NCBI GenBank assembly: GCA_964035575.1
Contig: OZ037889.1
Location: 930,001 to 994,000, forward strand
Length of the DNA: 64,000 nt
Source of the DNA: Rhynchopus sp. YZ270_cl-10
Lineage: Eukaryota; Euglenozoa; Diplonemea; Diplonemida; Diplonemidae
Direction: 5' to 3'
Of this stretch, positions 1-13,129 are shown piece after piece. Made by a program: the position numbers and the translations under genes. Below the pieces are notes generated by a model. The model was not told where the DNA came from, made no database searches, and saw nothing but the letters and a program-made list of their open reading frames with translations. Position 1 is the stretch's first letter. Every line of letters starts with the position of its first letter.

Positions 1-2599
1 ACGCGTTCCAACGCGCTGTTTTTATCGCGTCCTTTTGCATGCGTTTCAACGCGCTGTTTTTATCGCGTCCTTTTGCACGCGTTTCAACGCGCTGTTTTGG
101 TCGCGTCCTTTTGCACGCGTTTCAACGCGCTGTTTTGGTCGCGTCCTTTTGCACGCGTTTCAACGCGCTGTTTTGGTCGCGTCCTTTTGCACGCGTTCCA
201 ACGCGCTGTTTTTATCGCGTCCTTTTGCATGCGTTTCAACGCGCTGTTTTGGTCGCGTTCTTTTGCATGCGTTTCAACGCGCTGTTTTGGTCGCGTCCTT
301 TTGCATGCGTTTCAACGCGCTGTTTTGGTCGCGTCCTTTTGCATGCGTTTCAACGCGCTGTTTTGATCGCGTCCTTTTGCATGCGTTTCAACGCGCTGTT
401 TTGATCGCGTCCTTTTGCACGCGTTTCAACGCGCTGTTTTGATCGCGTCGTTTTGCACGCGTTTCAACGCGCTGTTTTGATCGCGTCCTTTTGCACGCGT
501 TTCAACGCGCAGTTTTGATCGAGTCCTTTTGCCCGCGTTTCAACGCGCTGTTTTGATCGCGTCCTTTTGCACGCGTTTCAACGCGCTGTTTTGGTCGCGT
601 CCTTTTGCATGCGTTTCAACGCGCTGATTTGGTCGCGTTCTTTTGCATGCGTTTCAACGCGCTGTTTTGGTCGCGTCCTTTTGCATGCGTTTCAACGCGC
701 TGTTTTGGTCGCGTCCTTTTGCATGCGTTTCAACGCGCTGTTTTGATCGCGTCCTTTTGCACGCGTTCCAACGCGCTGTTTTTATCGCGTCCTTTTGCAT
801 GCGTTTCAACGCGCTGTTTTGGTCTCGTCCTTTTGCACGCGTTTCAACGCGCTGTTTTGATCTAGTCCTTTTGCACGCGTTTCAACGCGCTGTTTTGATC
901 GAGTCCTTTTGCCCGCGTTTCAACGCGCTGTTTTGGTCGCGTCCTTTTGCACGCGTTCCAACGCGCTGTTTTTATCGCGTCCTTTTGCATGCGTTTCAAC
1001 GCGCTGTTTTGGTCGCGTCCTTTTGCACGCGTTTCAACGCGCTGTTTTGGTCGCGTCCTTTTGCCCGCGTTTCAACGCGCTGTTTTGGTCGCGTCCTTTT
1101 GCACGCGTTTCAACGCGCTGTTTTGATCGAGTCCTTTTGCCCGCGTTTCAACGCGCTGTTTTGATCGAGTCCTTTTGCCCGCGTTTCAACGCGCTGTTTT
1201 GGTCGTGTCCTTTTGCATGCGTTTCAACGCGCTGTTTTGGTCGCGTCCTTTTGCACGCGTTTCAACGCGCTGTTTTGATCGCGTCCTTTTGCATGCGTTT
1301 CAACGCGCTGTTTTGGTCTCGTCCTTTTGCATGCGTTTCAACGCGCTGTTTTGGTCGCGTCCTTTTGCATGCGTTTCAACGAGCTGTTTTGATCGCGTCC
1401 TTTTGCACGCGTTTCAACGCGCTGTTTTGGTCTCGTCCTTTTGCATGCGTTTCAACGCGCTGTTTTGGTCTCGTCCTTTTGCATGCGTTTCAACGCGCTG
1501 TTTTGATCGCGTCCTTTTGCACGCGTTTCAACGCGCTGTTTTGATCGCGTCCTTTTGCATGCGTTTCAACGCGCTGTTTTGGTCTCGTCCTTTTGCATGC
1601 GTTTCAACGCGCTGTTTTGATCGCGTCCTTTTGCACGCGTTTCAACGCGCTGTTTTGGTCTCGTCCTTTTGCATGCGTTTCAACGCGCTGTTTTGATCGC
1701 GTCCTTTTGCATGCGTTTCAACGCGCTGTTTTGGTCTCGTCCTTTTGCATGCGTTTCAACGCGCTGTTTTGGTCTCGTCCTTTTGCATGCGTTTCAACGA
1801 GCTGTTTTGATCGCGTCCTTTTGCACGCGTTTCAACGCGCTGTTTTGGTCGCGTCCTTTTGCATGCGTTTCAACGCGCTGTTTTGGTCTCGTCCTTTTGC
1901 ATGCGTTTCAACGCGCTGTTTTGATCGCGTCCTTTTGCATGCGTTTCAACGTGCTGTTTTGGTCTCGTCCTTTTGCACTCGTTTCAACGAGCTGTTTTGA
2001 TCGCGTCCTTTTGCACGCGTTTCAACGCTCTGTTTTGGTCGCGTCCTTTTGCACGCGTTTCAACGCGCTGTTTTGGTCGCGTCCTTTTGCACACGTTTCA
2101 ACGCGCTGTTTTGGTCGCGTCCTTTTGCATGCGTTTCAACGCGCTGTATTGGTCGCGTCCTTTTGCACGCGTTTCAACGCGCTGTTTTGGTCGCGTCCAT
2201 TTGCATGCGTTTCAACGAGCTGTTTTGGTCGCGTCCTTTTGCACGCGTTTCAACGCGCTGTTTTGGTCGCGTCCTTTTGCATGCGTTTCAACGCGCTGTT
2301 TTGGTCGCGTCCTTTTGCATGCGTTTCAACGCGCTGTTTTGATCGCGTCCTTTTGCATGCGTTTCAACGCGCTGTTTTGATCGCGTCCTTTTGCATGCGT
2401 TTCAACGAGCTGTTTTGATCGCGTCCTTTTGCACGCGTTTCAACGCGCTGTTTTGATCGCGTCCTTTTGCATGCGTTTCAACGCGCTGTTTTGGTCGCGT
2501 CCTTTTGCACGCGTTTCAACGCGCTGTTTTGATCGCGTCCTTTTGCATGCGTTTCAACGCGCTGTTTTGATCGCGTCCTTTTGCACGCGTTTCAACGCG

Positions 2600-5500
2600 C
2601 TGTTTTGGTCGCGTCCTTTTGCACACGTTTCAACGCGCTGTTTTGGTCGCGTCCTTTTGCACGCGTTTCAACGCGCTGTTTTTATCGCGTTCTTTTGCAC
2701 GCGTTTCAAGGCGCTGTTTTTATCGCGTCCTTTTGCACGCGTTTCAACGCGCTGTTTTGATCGCGTCCTTTTGCATGCGTTTCAACGCGCTGTTTTGATC
2801 GCGTCCTTTTGCACGCGTTTCAACGCGCTGTTTTGATCGCGTCCTTTTGCACGCGTTTCAACGCGCTGTTTTGGTCTCGTCCTTTTGCATGCGTTTCAAC
2901 GCGCTGTTTTGATCGCGTCCTTTTGCACGCGTTTCAACGCGCTGTTTTGGTCTCGTCCTTTTGCATGCGTTTCAACGCGCTGTTTTGATCGCGTCCTTTT
3001 GCATGCGTTTCAACGCGCTGTTTTGGTCGCGTCCTTTTGCATGCGTTTCAACGCGCTGTTTTGGTCGCGTCCTTTTGCATGCGTTTCAACGCGCTGTTTT
3101 TATCGCGTCCTTTTGCATGCGTTTCAACGCGCTGTTTTGATCGCGTCCTTTTGCATGCGTTTCAACGCGCTGTTTTTATCGCGTCCTTTTGCATGCGTTT
3201 CAACGCGCTGTTTTGATCGCGTCCTTTTGCATGCGTTTCAACGCGCTGTTTTGATCGCGTCCTTTTGCATGCGTTTCAACGCGCTGTTTTGGTCGCGTCC
3301 TTTTGCATGCGTTTCAACGCGCTGTTTTGATCGCGTCCTTTTGCACGCGTTTCAACGCGCTGTTTTGGTCGCGTCCTTTTGCACGCGTTTCAACGCGCTG
3401 TTTTGGTCGCGTCCTTTTGCATGCGTTTCAACGCGCTGTTTTGATCGCGTCCTTTTGCATGCGTTTCAACGCGCTGTTTTGATCGCGTCCTTTTGCATGC
3501 GTTTCAACGCGCTGTTTTGGTCGCGTCCTTTTGCATGCGTTTCAACGCGCTGTTTTGGTCTCGTCCTTTTGCATGCGTTTCAACGCGCTGTTTTGATCGC
3601 GTCCTTTTGCACGCGTTTCAACGCGCTGTTTTGGTCGCGTCCTTTTGCATGCGTTTCAACGCGCTGTTTTGGTCTCGTCCTTTTGCATGCGTTTCAACGC
3701 GCTGTTTTGATCGCGTCCTTTTGCACTCGTTTCAACGAGCTGTTTTGATCGCGTCCTTTTGCACGCGTTTCAACGCGCTGTTTTGGTCGCGTCCTTTTGC
3801 ACGCGTTTCAACGCGCTGTTTTGGTCGTGTCCTTTTGCATGCGTTTCAACGAGCTGTTTTGATCGCGTCCTTTTGCACGCGTTTCAACGCGCTGTTTTGG
3901 TCTCGTCCTTTTGCATGCGTTTCAACGCGCTGTTTTGATCGCGTCCTTTTGCATGCGTTTCAACGCGCTGTTTTGGTCGCGTCCTTTTGCATGCGTTTCA
4001 ACGAGCTGTTTTGATCGCGTCCTTTTGCACGCGTTTCAACGCGCTGTTTTGATCGCGTCCTTTTGCATGCGTTTCAACGCGCTGTTTTGGTCGCGTCCTT
4101 TTGCACGCGTTTCAACGCGCTGTTTTGGTCGCGTCCTTTTGCATGCGTTTCAACGCGCTGTTTTGATCGCGTCCTTTTGCATGCGTTTCAACGCGCTGTT
4201 TTGGTCGCGTCCTTTTGCATGCGTTTCAACGCGCTGTTTTGGTCGCGTCCTTTTGCACACGTTTCAACGCGCTGTTTTGGTCGCGTCCTTTTGCACGCGT
4301 TTCAACGCGCTGTTTTTATCGCGTTCTTTTGCACGCGTTTCAAGGCGCTGTTTTTATCGCGTCCTTTTGCATGCGTTTCAACGCGCTGTTTTGATCGCGT
4401 CCTTTTGCACGCGTTTCAACGCGCTGTTTTGATCGCGTCCTTTTGCATGCGTTTCAACGCGCTGTTTTGATCGCGTCCTTTTGCACGCGTTTCAACGCGC
4501 TGTTTTGGTCTCGTCCTTTTGCATGCGTTTCAACGCGCTGTTTTGATCGCGTCCTTTTGCATGCGTTTCAACGCGCTGTTTTGATCGCGTCCTTTTGCAT
4601 GCGTTTCAACGCGCTGTTTTTATCGCGTCCTTTTGCATGCGTTTCAACGCGCTGTTTTGATCGCGTCCTTTTGCATGCGTTTCAACGCGCTGTTTTGATC
4701 GCGTCCTTTTGCACGCGTTTCAACGCGCTGTTTTGGTCGCGTCCTTTTGCATGCGTTTCAACGCGCTGTTTTGGTCGCGTCCTTTTGCATGCGTTTCAAC
4801 GCGCTGTTTTTATCGCGTCCTTTTGCATGCGTTTCAACGCGCTGTTTTGATCGCGTCCTTTTTGCATGCGTTTCAACGCGCTGTTTTTATCGCGTCCTTT
4901 TGCATGCGTTTCAACGCGCTGTTTTGATCGCGTCCTTTTGCATGCGTTTCAACGCGCTGTTTTGGTCGCGTCCTTTTGCATGCGTTTCAACGCGCTGTTT
5001 TGATCGCGTCCTTTTGCATGCGTTTCAACGCGCTGTTTTGGTCGCGTCCTTTTGCACGCGTTTCAACGCGCTGTTTTGGTCGCGTCCTTTTGCACGCGTT
5101 TCAACGCGCTGTTTTGGTCGCGTCCTTTTGCATGCGTTTCAACGAGCTGTTTTGATCGCGTCCTTTTGCACGCGTTTCAACGCGCTGTTTTGATCGCGTC
5201 CTTTTGCATGCGTTTCAACGCGCTGTTTTTATCGCGTCCTTTTGCATGCGTTTCAACGCGCTGTTTTGATCGCGTCCTTTTGCATGCGTTTCAACGCGCT
5301 GTTTTGGTCGCGTCCTTTTGCACGCGTTTCAACGCGCTGTTTTGGTCGCGTCCTTTTGCATGCGTTTCAACGCGCTGTTTTGGTCTAGTCCTTTTGCATG
5401 CGTTTCAACGCGCTGTTTTGATCGCGTCCTTTTGCATGCGTTTCAACGTGCTGTTTTGGTCGCGTTCTTTTGCACTCGTTTCAACGCGCTGTTTTGGTCG

Positions 5501-6675
5501 CGTCCTTTTGCATGCGTTTCAACGCGCTGTTTTGATCGCGTCCTTTTGCATGCGTTTCAACGCGCTGTTTTGGTCGCGTCCTTTTGCACTCGTTTCAACG
5601 AGCTGTTTTGATCGCGTCCTTTTGCATGCGTTTCAACGAGCTGTTTTGATCGCGTCCTTTTGCACGCGTTTCAACGCGCTGTTTTGGTCTCGTCCTTTTG
5701 CATGCGTTTCAACGCTCTGTTTTGATCGCGTCCTTTTGCATGCGTTTCAACGAGCTGTTTTGATCGCGTCCTTTTGCACGCGTTTCAACGCGCTGTTTTG
5801 ATCGCGTCCTTTTGCATGCGTTTCAACGCGCTGTTTTTATCGCGTCCTTTTGCATGCGTTTCAACGCGCTGTTTTGGTCGCGTCCTTTTGCACGCGTTTC
5901 AACGCGCTGTTTTGATCGCGTCCTTTTGCATGCGTTTCAACGCGCTGTTTTGGTCGCGTCCTTTTGCACACGTTTCAACGCGCTGTTTTGGTCGCGTCCT
6001 TTTGCACGCGTTTCAACGCGCTGTTTTTATCGCGTTCTTTTGCACGCGTTTCAACGCGCTGTTTTGATCGCGTCCTTTTGCATGCGTTTCAACGCGCTGT
6101 TTTGGTCGCGTCCTTTTGCACACGTTTCAACGCGCTGTTTTGGTCGCGTCCTTTTGCATGCGTTTCAACGCGCTGTTTTGATCGCGTCCTTTTGCATGCG
6201 TTTCAACGCGCTGTTTTGATCGCGTCCTTTTGCACGCGTTTCAACGCGCTGTTTTGGTCTCGTCCTTTTGCATGCGTTTCAACGCGCTGTTTTGATCGCG
6301 TCCTTTTGCATGCGTTTCAACGCGCTGTTTTGGTCGCGTCCTTTTGCATGCGTTTCAACGAGCTGTTTTGATCGCGTCCTTTTGCACGCGTTTCAACGCG
6401 CTGTTTTGATCGCGTCCTTTTGCATGCGTTTCAACGCGCTGTTTTGGTCGCGTCCTTTTGCATGCGTTTCAACGAGCTGTTTTGATCGCGTCCTTTTGCA
6501 CGCGTTTCAACGCGCTGTTTTGATCGCGTCCTTTTGCATGCGTTTCAACGCGCTGTTTTTATCGCGTCCTTTTGCATGCGTTTCAACGCGCTGTTTTGGT
6601 CGCGTCCTTTTGCATGCGTTTCAACGCGCTGTTTTGGTCGCGTCCTTTTGCATGCGTTTCAACGAGCTGTTTTGA
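2600..6675 (+). repeat. Higher-order satellite block, copy 1
   Basis: The order of variant units in this stretch recurs at about 7.5-11.5, 13.1-17.1 and 25.4-29.5 kb. Offsets are whole multiples of 38 plus the few single-T insertions: 4,941 falling to 4,865 against copy 2, and 10,528 falling to 10,453 against copy 3. The small offset steps are gains or losses of one or two units. A unit with an extra T at about 4,860 (CCTTTTTGC) is a marker. The match to copy 3 reaches further both ways, from about 1.3 to 7.7 kb. Confidence 0.85.
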
Positions 6676-7539
6676 TCGCGTCCTTTTGCACGCGTTTCAA
6701 CGCGCTGTTTTGATCGCGTCCTTTTGCATGCGTTTCAACGCGCTGTTTTGGTCGCGTCCTTTTGCATGCGTTTCAACGAGCTGTTTTGATCGCGTCCTTT
6801 TGCACGCGTTTCAACGCGCTGTTTTGATCGCGTCCTTTTGCATGCGTTTCAACGCGCTGTTTTTATCGCGTCCTTTTGCACGCGTTTCAACGCGCTGTTT
6901 TGGTCGCGTCCTTTTGCATGCGTTTCAACGCGCTGTTTTGATCGCGTCCTCTTGCACGCGTTTCAACGCGCTGTTTTGGTCGCGTCCTTTTGCATGCGTT
7001 TCAACGCGCTGTTTTGGTCGCGTCCTTTTGCATGCGTTTCAACGTGCTGTTTTGGTCGCGTCCTTTTGCACGCGTTTCAACGCGCTGTTTTGGTCTCGTC
7101 CTTTTGCATGCGTTTCAACGCGCTGTTTTGATCGCGTCCTTTTGCATGCGTTTCAACGTGCTGTTTTGGTCGCGTTCTTTTGCACTCGTTTCAACGAGCT
7201 GTTTTGATCGCGTCCTTTTGCACGCGTTTCAACGCGCTGTTTTGGTCGCGTCCTTTTGCACGCGTTTCAACGCGCTGTTTTGGTCGCGTCCTTTTGCATG
7301 CGTTTCAACGAGCTGTTTTGATCGCGTCCTTTTGCACGCGTTTCAACGCGCTGTTTTGGTCTCGTCCTTTTGCATGCGTTTCAACGCGCTGTTTTGGTCG
7401 CGTCCTTTTGCATGCGTTTCAACGAGCTGTTTTGATCGCGTCCTTTTGCACGCGTTTCAACGCGCTGTTTTGATCGCGTCCTTTTGCATGCGTTTCAACG
7501 CGCTGTTTTTATCGCGTCCTTTTGCATGCGTTTCAACGC

Positions 7540-10500
7540 GCTGTTTTGGTCGCGTCCTTTTGCACACGTTTCAACGCGCTGTTTTGGTCGCGTCCTTTTG
7601 CACGCGTTTCAACGCGCTGTTTTTATCGCGTTCTTTTGCACGCGTTTCAAGGCGCTGTTTTTATCGCGTCCTTTTGCACGCGTTTCAACGCGCTGTTTTG
7701 ATCGCGTCCTTTTGCATGCGTTTCAACGCGCTGTTTTGATCGCGTCCTTTTGCACGCGTTTCAACGCGCTGTTTTGATCGCGTCCTTTTGCACGCGTTTC
7801 AACGCGCTGTTTTGGTCTCGTCCTTTTGCATGCGTTTCAACGCGCTGTTTTGATCGCGTCCTTTTGCACGCGTTTCAACGCGCTGTTTTGGTCTCGTCCT
7901 TTTGCATGCGTTTCAACGCGCTGTTTTGATCGCGTCCTTTTGCATGCGTTTCAACGCGCTGTTTTGGTCGCGTCCTTTTGCATGCGTTTCAACGCGCTGT
8001 TTTGGTCGCGTCCTTTTGCATGCGTTTCAACGCGCTGTTTTTATCGCGTCCTTTTGCATGCGTTTCAACGCGCTGTTTTGATCGCGTCCTTTTGCATGCG
8101 TTTCAACGCGCTGTTTTTATCGCGTCCTTTTGCATGCGTTTCAACGCGCTGTTTTGATCGCGTCCTTTTGCATGCGTTTCAACGCGCTGTTTTGATCGCG
8201 TCCTTTTGCATGCGTTTCAACGCGCTGTTTTGGTCGCGTCCTTTTGCATGCGTTTCAACGCGCTGTTTTGATCGCGTCCTTTTGCACGCGTTTCAACGCG
8301 CTGTTTTGGTCGCGTCCTTTTGCACGCGTTTCAACGCGCTGTTTTGGTCGCGTCCTTTTGCATGCGTTTCAACGCGCTGTTTTGATCGCGTCCTTTTGCA
8401 TGCGTTTCAACGCGCTGTTTTGGTCGCGTCCTTTTGCATGCGTTTCAACGCGCTGTTTTGGTCTCGTCCTTTTGCATGCGTTTCAACGCGCTGTTTTGAT
8501 CGCGTCCTTTTGCACGCGTTTCAACGCGCTGTTTTGGTCGCGTCCTTTTGCATGCGTTTCAACGCGCTGTTTTGGTCTCGTCCTTTTGCATGCGTTTCAA
8601 CGCGCTGTTTTGATCGCGTCCTTTTGCACTCGTTTCAACGAGCTGTTTTGATCGCGTCCTTTTGCACGCGTTTCAACGCGCTGTTTTGGTCGCGTCCTTT
8701 TGCACGCGTTTCAACGCGCTGTTTTGGTCGTGTCCTTTTGCATGCGTTTCAACGAGCTGTTTTGATCGCGTCCTTTTGCACGCGTTTCAACGCGCTGTTT
8801 TGGTCTCGTCCTTTTGCATGCGTTTCAACGCGCTGTTTTGATCGCGTCCTTTTGCATGCGTTTCAACGCGCTGTTTTGGTCGCGTCCTTTTGCATGCGTT
8901 TCAACGAGCTGTTTTGATCGCGTCCTTTTGCACGCGTTTCAACGCGCTGTTTTGATCGCGTCCTTTTGCATGCGTTTCAACGCGCTGTTTTGGTCGCGTC
9001 CTTTTGCACGCGTTTCAACGCGCTGTTTTGGTCGCGTCCTTTTGCATGCGTTTCAACGCGCTGTTTTGATCGCGTCCTTTTGCACGCGTTTCAACGCGCT
9101 GTTTTGGTCGCGTCCTTTTGCACACGTTTCAACGCGCTGTTTTGGTCGCGTCCTTTTGCACGCGTTTCAACGCGCTGTTTTTATCGCGTTCTTTTGCACG
9201 CGTTTCAAGGCGCTGTTTTTATCGCGTCCTTTTGCATGCGTTTCAACGCGCTGTTTTGATCGCGTCCTTTTGCACGCGTTTCAACGCGCTGTTTTGATCG
9301 CGTCCTTTTGCATGCGTTTCAACGCGCTGTTTTGATCGCGTCCTTTTGCACGCGTTTCAACGCGCTGTTTTGGTCTCGTCCTTTTGCATGCGTTTCAACG
9401 CGCTGTTTTGATCGCGTCCTTTTGCATGCGTTTCAACGCGCTGTTTTGATCGCGTCCTTTTGCATGCGTTTCAACGCGCTGTTTTTATCGCGTCCTTTTG
9501 CATGCGTTTCAACGCGCTGTTTTGATCGCGTCCTTTTGCATGCGTTTCAACGCGCTGTTTTGATCGCGTCCTTTTGCACGCGTTTCAACGCGCTGTTTTG
9601 GTCGCGTCCTTTTGCATGCGTTTCAACGCGCTGTTTTGGTCGCGTCCTTTTGCATGCGTTTCAACGCGCTGTTTTTATCGCGTCCTTTTGCATGCGTTTC
9701 AACGCGCTGTTTTGATCGCGTCCTTTTTGCATGCGTTTCAACGCGCTGTTTTTATCGCGTCCTTTTGCATGCGTTTCAACGCGCTGTTTTGATCGCGTCC
9801 TTTTGCATGCGTTTCAACGCGCTGTTTTGGTCGCGTCCTTTTGCATGCGTTTCAACGCGCTGTTTTGATCGCGTCCTTTTGCATGCGTTTCAACGCGCTG
9901 TTTTGGTCGCGTCCTTTTGCACGCGTTTCAACGCGCTGTTTTGGTCGCGTCCTTTTGCACGCGTTTCAACGCGCTGTTTTGGTCGCGTCCTTTTGCATGC
10001 GTTTCAACGAGCTGTTTTGATCGCGTCCTTTTGCACGCGTTTCAACGCGCTGTTTTGATCGCGTCCTTTTGCATGCGTTTCAACGCGCTGTTTTTATCGC
10101 GTCCTTTTGCATGCGTTTCAACGCGCTGTTTTGATCGCGTCCTTTTGCATGCGTTTCAACGCGCTGTTTTGGTCGCGTCCTTTTGCACGCGTTTCAACGC
10201 GCTGTTTTGGTCGCGTCCTTTTGCATGCGTTTCAACGCGCTGTTTTGGTCTAGTCCTTTTGCATGCGTTTCAACGCGCTGTTTTGATCGCGTCCTTTTGC
10301 ATGCGTTTCAACGTGCTGTTTTGGTCGCGTTCTTTTGCACTCGTTTCAACGCGCTGTTTTGGTCGCGTCCTTTTGCATGCGTTTCAACGCGCTGTTTTGA
10401 TCGCGTCCTTTTGCATGCGTTTCAACGCGCTGTTTTGGTCGCGTCCTTTTGCACTCGTTTCAACGAGCTGTTTTGATCGCGTCCTTTTGCATGCGTTTCA

Positions 10501-11540
10501 ACGAGCTGTTTTGATCGCGTCCTTTTGCACGCGTTTCAACGCGCTGTTTTGGTCTCGTCCTTTTGCATGCGTTTCAACGCTCTGTTTTGATCGCGTCCTT
10601 TTGCATGCGTTTCAACGAGCTGTTTTGATCGCGTCCTTTTGCACGCGTTTCAACGCGCTGTTTTGATCGCGTCCTTTTGCATGCGTTTCAACGCGCTGTT
10701 TTTATCGCGTCCTTTTGCATGCGTTTCAACGCGCTGTTTTGGTCGCGTCCTTTTGCACGCGTTTCAACGCGCTGTTTTGATCGCGTCCTTTTGCATGCGT
10801 TTCAACGCGCTGTTTTGGTCGCGTCCTTTTGCACACGTTTCAACGCGCTGTTTTGGTCGCGTCCTTTTGCACGCGTTTCAACGCGCTGTTTTTATCGCGT
10901 TCTTTTGCACGCGTTTCAACGCGCTGTTTTGATCGCGTCCTTTTGCATGCGTTTCAACGCGCTGTTTTGGTCGCGTCCTTTTGCACACGTTTCAACGCGC
11001 TGTTTTGGTCGCGTCCTTTTGCATGCGTTTCAACGCGCTGTTTTGATCGCGTCCTTTTGCATGCGTTTCAACGCGCTGTTTTGATCGCGTCCTTTTGCAC
11101 GCGTTTCAACGCGCTGTTTTGGTCTCGTCCTTTTGCATGCGTTTCAACGCGCTGTTTTGATCGCGTCCTTTTGCATGCGTTTCAACGCGCTGTTTTGGTC
11201 GCGTCCTTTTGCATGCGTTTCAACGAGCTGTTTTGATCGCGTCCTTTTGCACGCGTTTCAACGCGCTGTTTTGATCGCGTCCTTTTGCATGCGTTTCAAC
11301 GCGCTGTTTTGGTCGCGTCCTTTTGCATGCGTTTCAACGAGCTGTTTTGATCGCGTCCTTTTGCACGCGTTTCAACGCGCTGTTTTGATCGCGTCCTTTT
11401 GCATGCGTTTCAACGCGCTGTTTTTATCGCGTCCTTTTGCATGCGTTTCAACGCGCTGTTTTGGTCGCGTCCTTTTGCATGCGTTTCAACGCGCTGTTTT
11501 GGTCGCGTCCTTTTGCATGCGTTTCAACGAGCTGTTTTGA
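7540..11540 (+). repeat. Higher-order satellite block, copy 2
   Basis: The variant-unit order matches copy 1 at an offset of 4,941 bp (130 units plus one T) near its start and 4,865 bp (128 units plus one T) further on. The marker unit with five T residues lies at about 9,724. A long run in which every third unit lacks the TGA (about 7,826-8,917) mirrors 2,885-3,977. Confidence 0.85.
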
Positions 11541-13129
11541 TCGCGTCCTTTTGCATGCGTTTCAACGCGCTGTTTTGATCGCGTCCTTTTGCACGCGTTT
11601 CAACGCGCTGTTTTGATCGCGTCCTTTTGCATGCGTTTCAACGCGCTGTTTTTATCGCGTCCTTTTGCATGCGTTTCAACGCGCTGTTTTTATCGCGTCC
11701 TTTTGCATGCGTTTCAACGCGCTGTTTTGATCGCGTCCTTTTGCATGCGTTTCAACGCGCTGTTTTGATCGCGTCCTTTTGCACGCGTTTCAACGCGCTG
11801 TTTTGATCGCGTCCTTTTGCATGCGTTTCAACGCGCTGTTTTGGTCTCGTCCTTTTGCATGCGTTTCAACGCGCTGTTTTGGTCGCGTCCTTTTGCATGC
11901 GTTTCAACGAGCTGTTTTGATCGCGTCCTTTTGCACGCGTTTCAACGCGCTGTTTTGGTCTCGTCCTTTTGCATGCGTTTCAACGCGCTGTTTTGGTCTC
12001 GTCCTTTTGCATGCGTTTCAACGCGCTGTTTTGATCGCGTCCTTTTGCACGCGTTTCAACGCGCTGTTTTGATCGCGTCCTTTTGCATGCGTTTCAACGC
12101 GCTGTTTTGGTCTCGTCCTTTTGCATGCGTTTCAACGCGCTGTTTTGATCGCGTCCTTTTGCACGCGTTTCAACGCGCTGTTTTGGTCTCGTCCTTTTGC
12201 ATGCGTTTCAACGCGCTGTTTTGATCGCGTCCTTTTGCATGCGTTTCAACGCGCTGTTTTGGTCTCGTCCTTTTGCATGCGTTTCAACGCGCTGTTTTGG
12301 TCTCGTCCTTTTGCATGCGTTTCAACGAGCTGTTTTGATCGCGTCCTTTTGCACGCGTTTCAACGCGCTGTTTTGGTCGCGTCCTTTTGCATGCGTTTCA
12401 ACGCGCTGTTTTGGTCTCGTCCTTTTGCATGCGTTTCAACGCGCTGTTTTGATCGCGTCCTTTTGCATGCGTTTCAACGTGCTGTTTTGGTCTCGTCCTT
12501 TTGCACTCGTTTCAACGAGCTGTTTTGATCGCGTCCTTTTGCACGCGTTTCAACGCTCTGTTTTGGTCGCGTCCTTTTGCACGCGTTTCAACGCGCTGTT
12601 TTGGTCGCGTCCTTTTGCACACGTTTCAACGCGCTGTTTTGGTCGCGTCCTTTTGCATGCGTTTCAACGCGCTGTATTGGTCGCGTCCTTTTGCACGCGT
12701 TTCAACGCGCTGTTTTGGTCGCGTCCATTTGCATGCGTTTCAACGAGCTGTTTTGGTCGCGTCCTTTTGCACGCGTTTCAACGCGCTGTTTTGGTCGCGT
12801 CCTTTTGCATGCGTTTCAACGCGCTGTTTTGGTCGCGTCCTTTTGCATGCGTTTCAACGCGCTGTTTTGATCGCGTCCTTTTGCATGCGTTTCAACGCGC
12901 TGTTTTGATCGCGTCCTTTTGCATGCGTTTCAACGAGCTGTTTTGATCGCGTCCTTTTGCACGCGTTTCAACGCGCTGTTTTGATCGCGTCCTTTTGCAT
13001 GCGTTTCAACGCGCTGTTTTGGTCGCGTCCTTTTGCACGCGTTTCAACGCGCTGTTTTGATCGCGTCCTTTTGCATGCGTTTCAACGCGCTGTTTTGATC
13101 GCGTCCTTTTGCACGCGTTTCAACGCGCT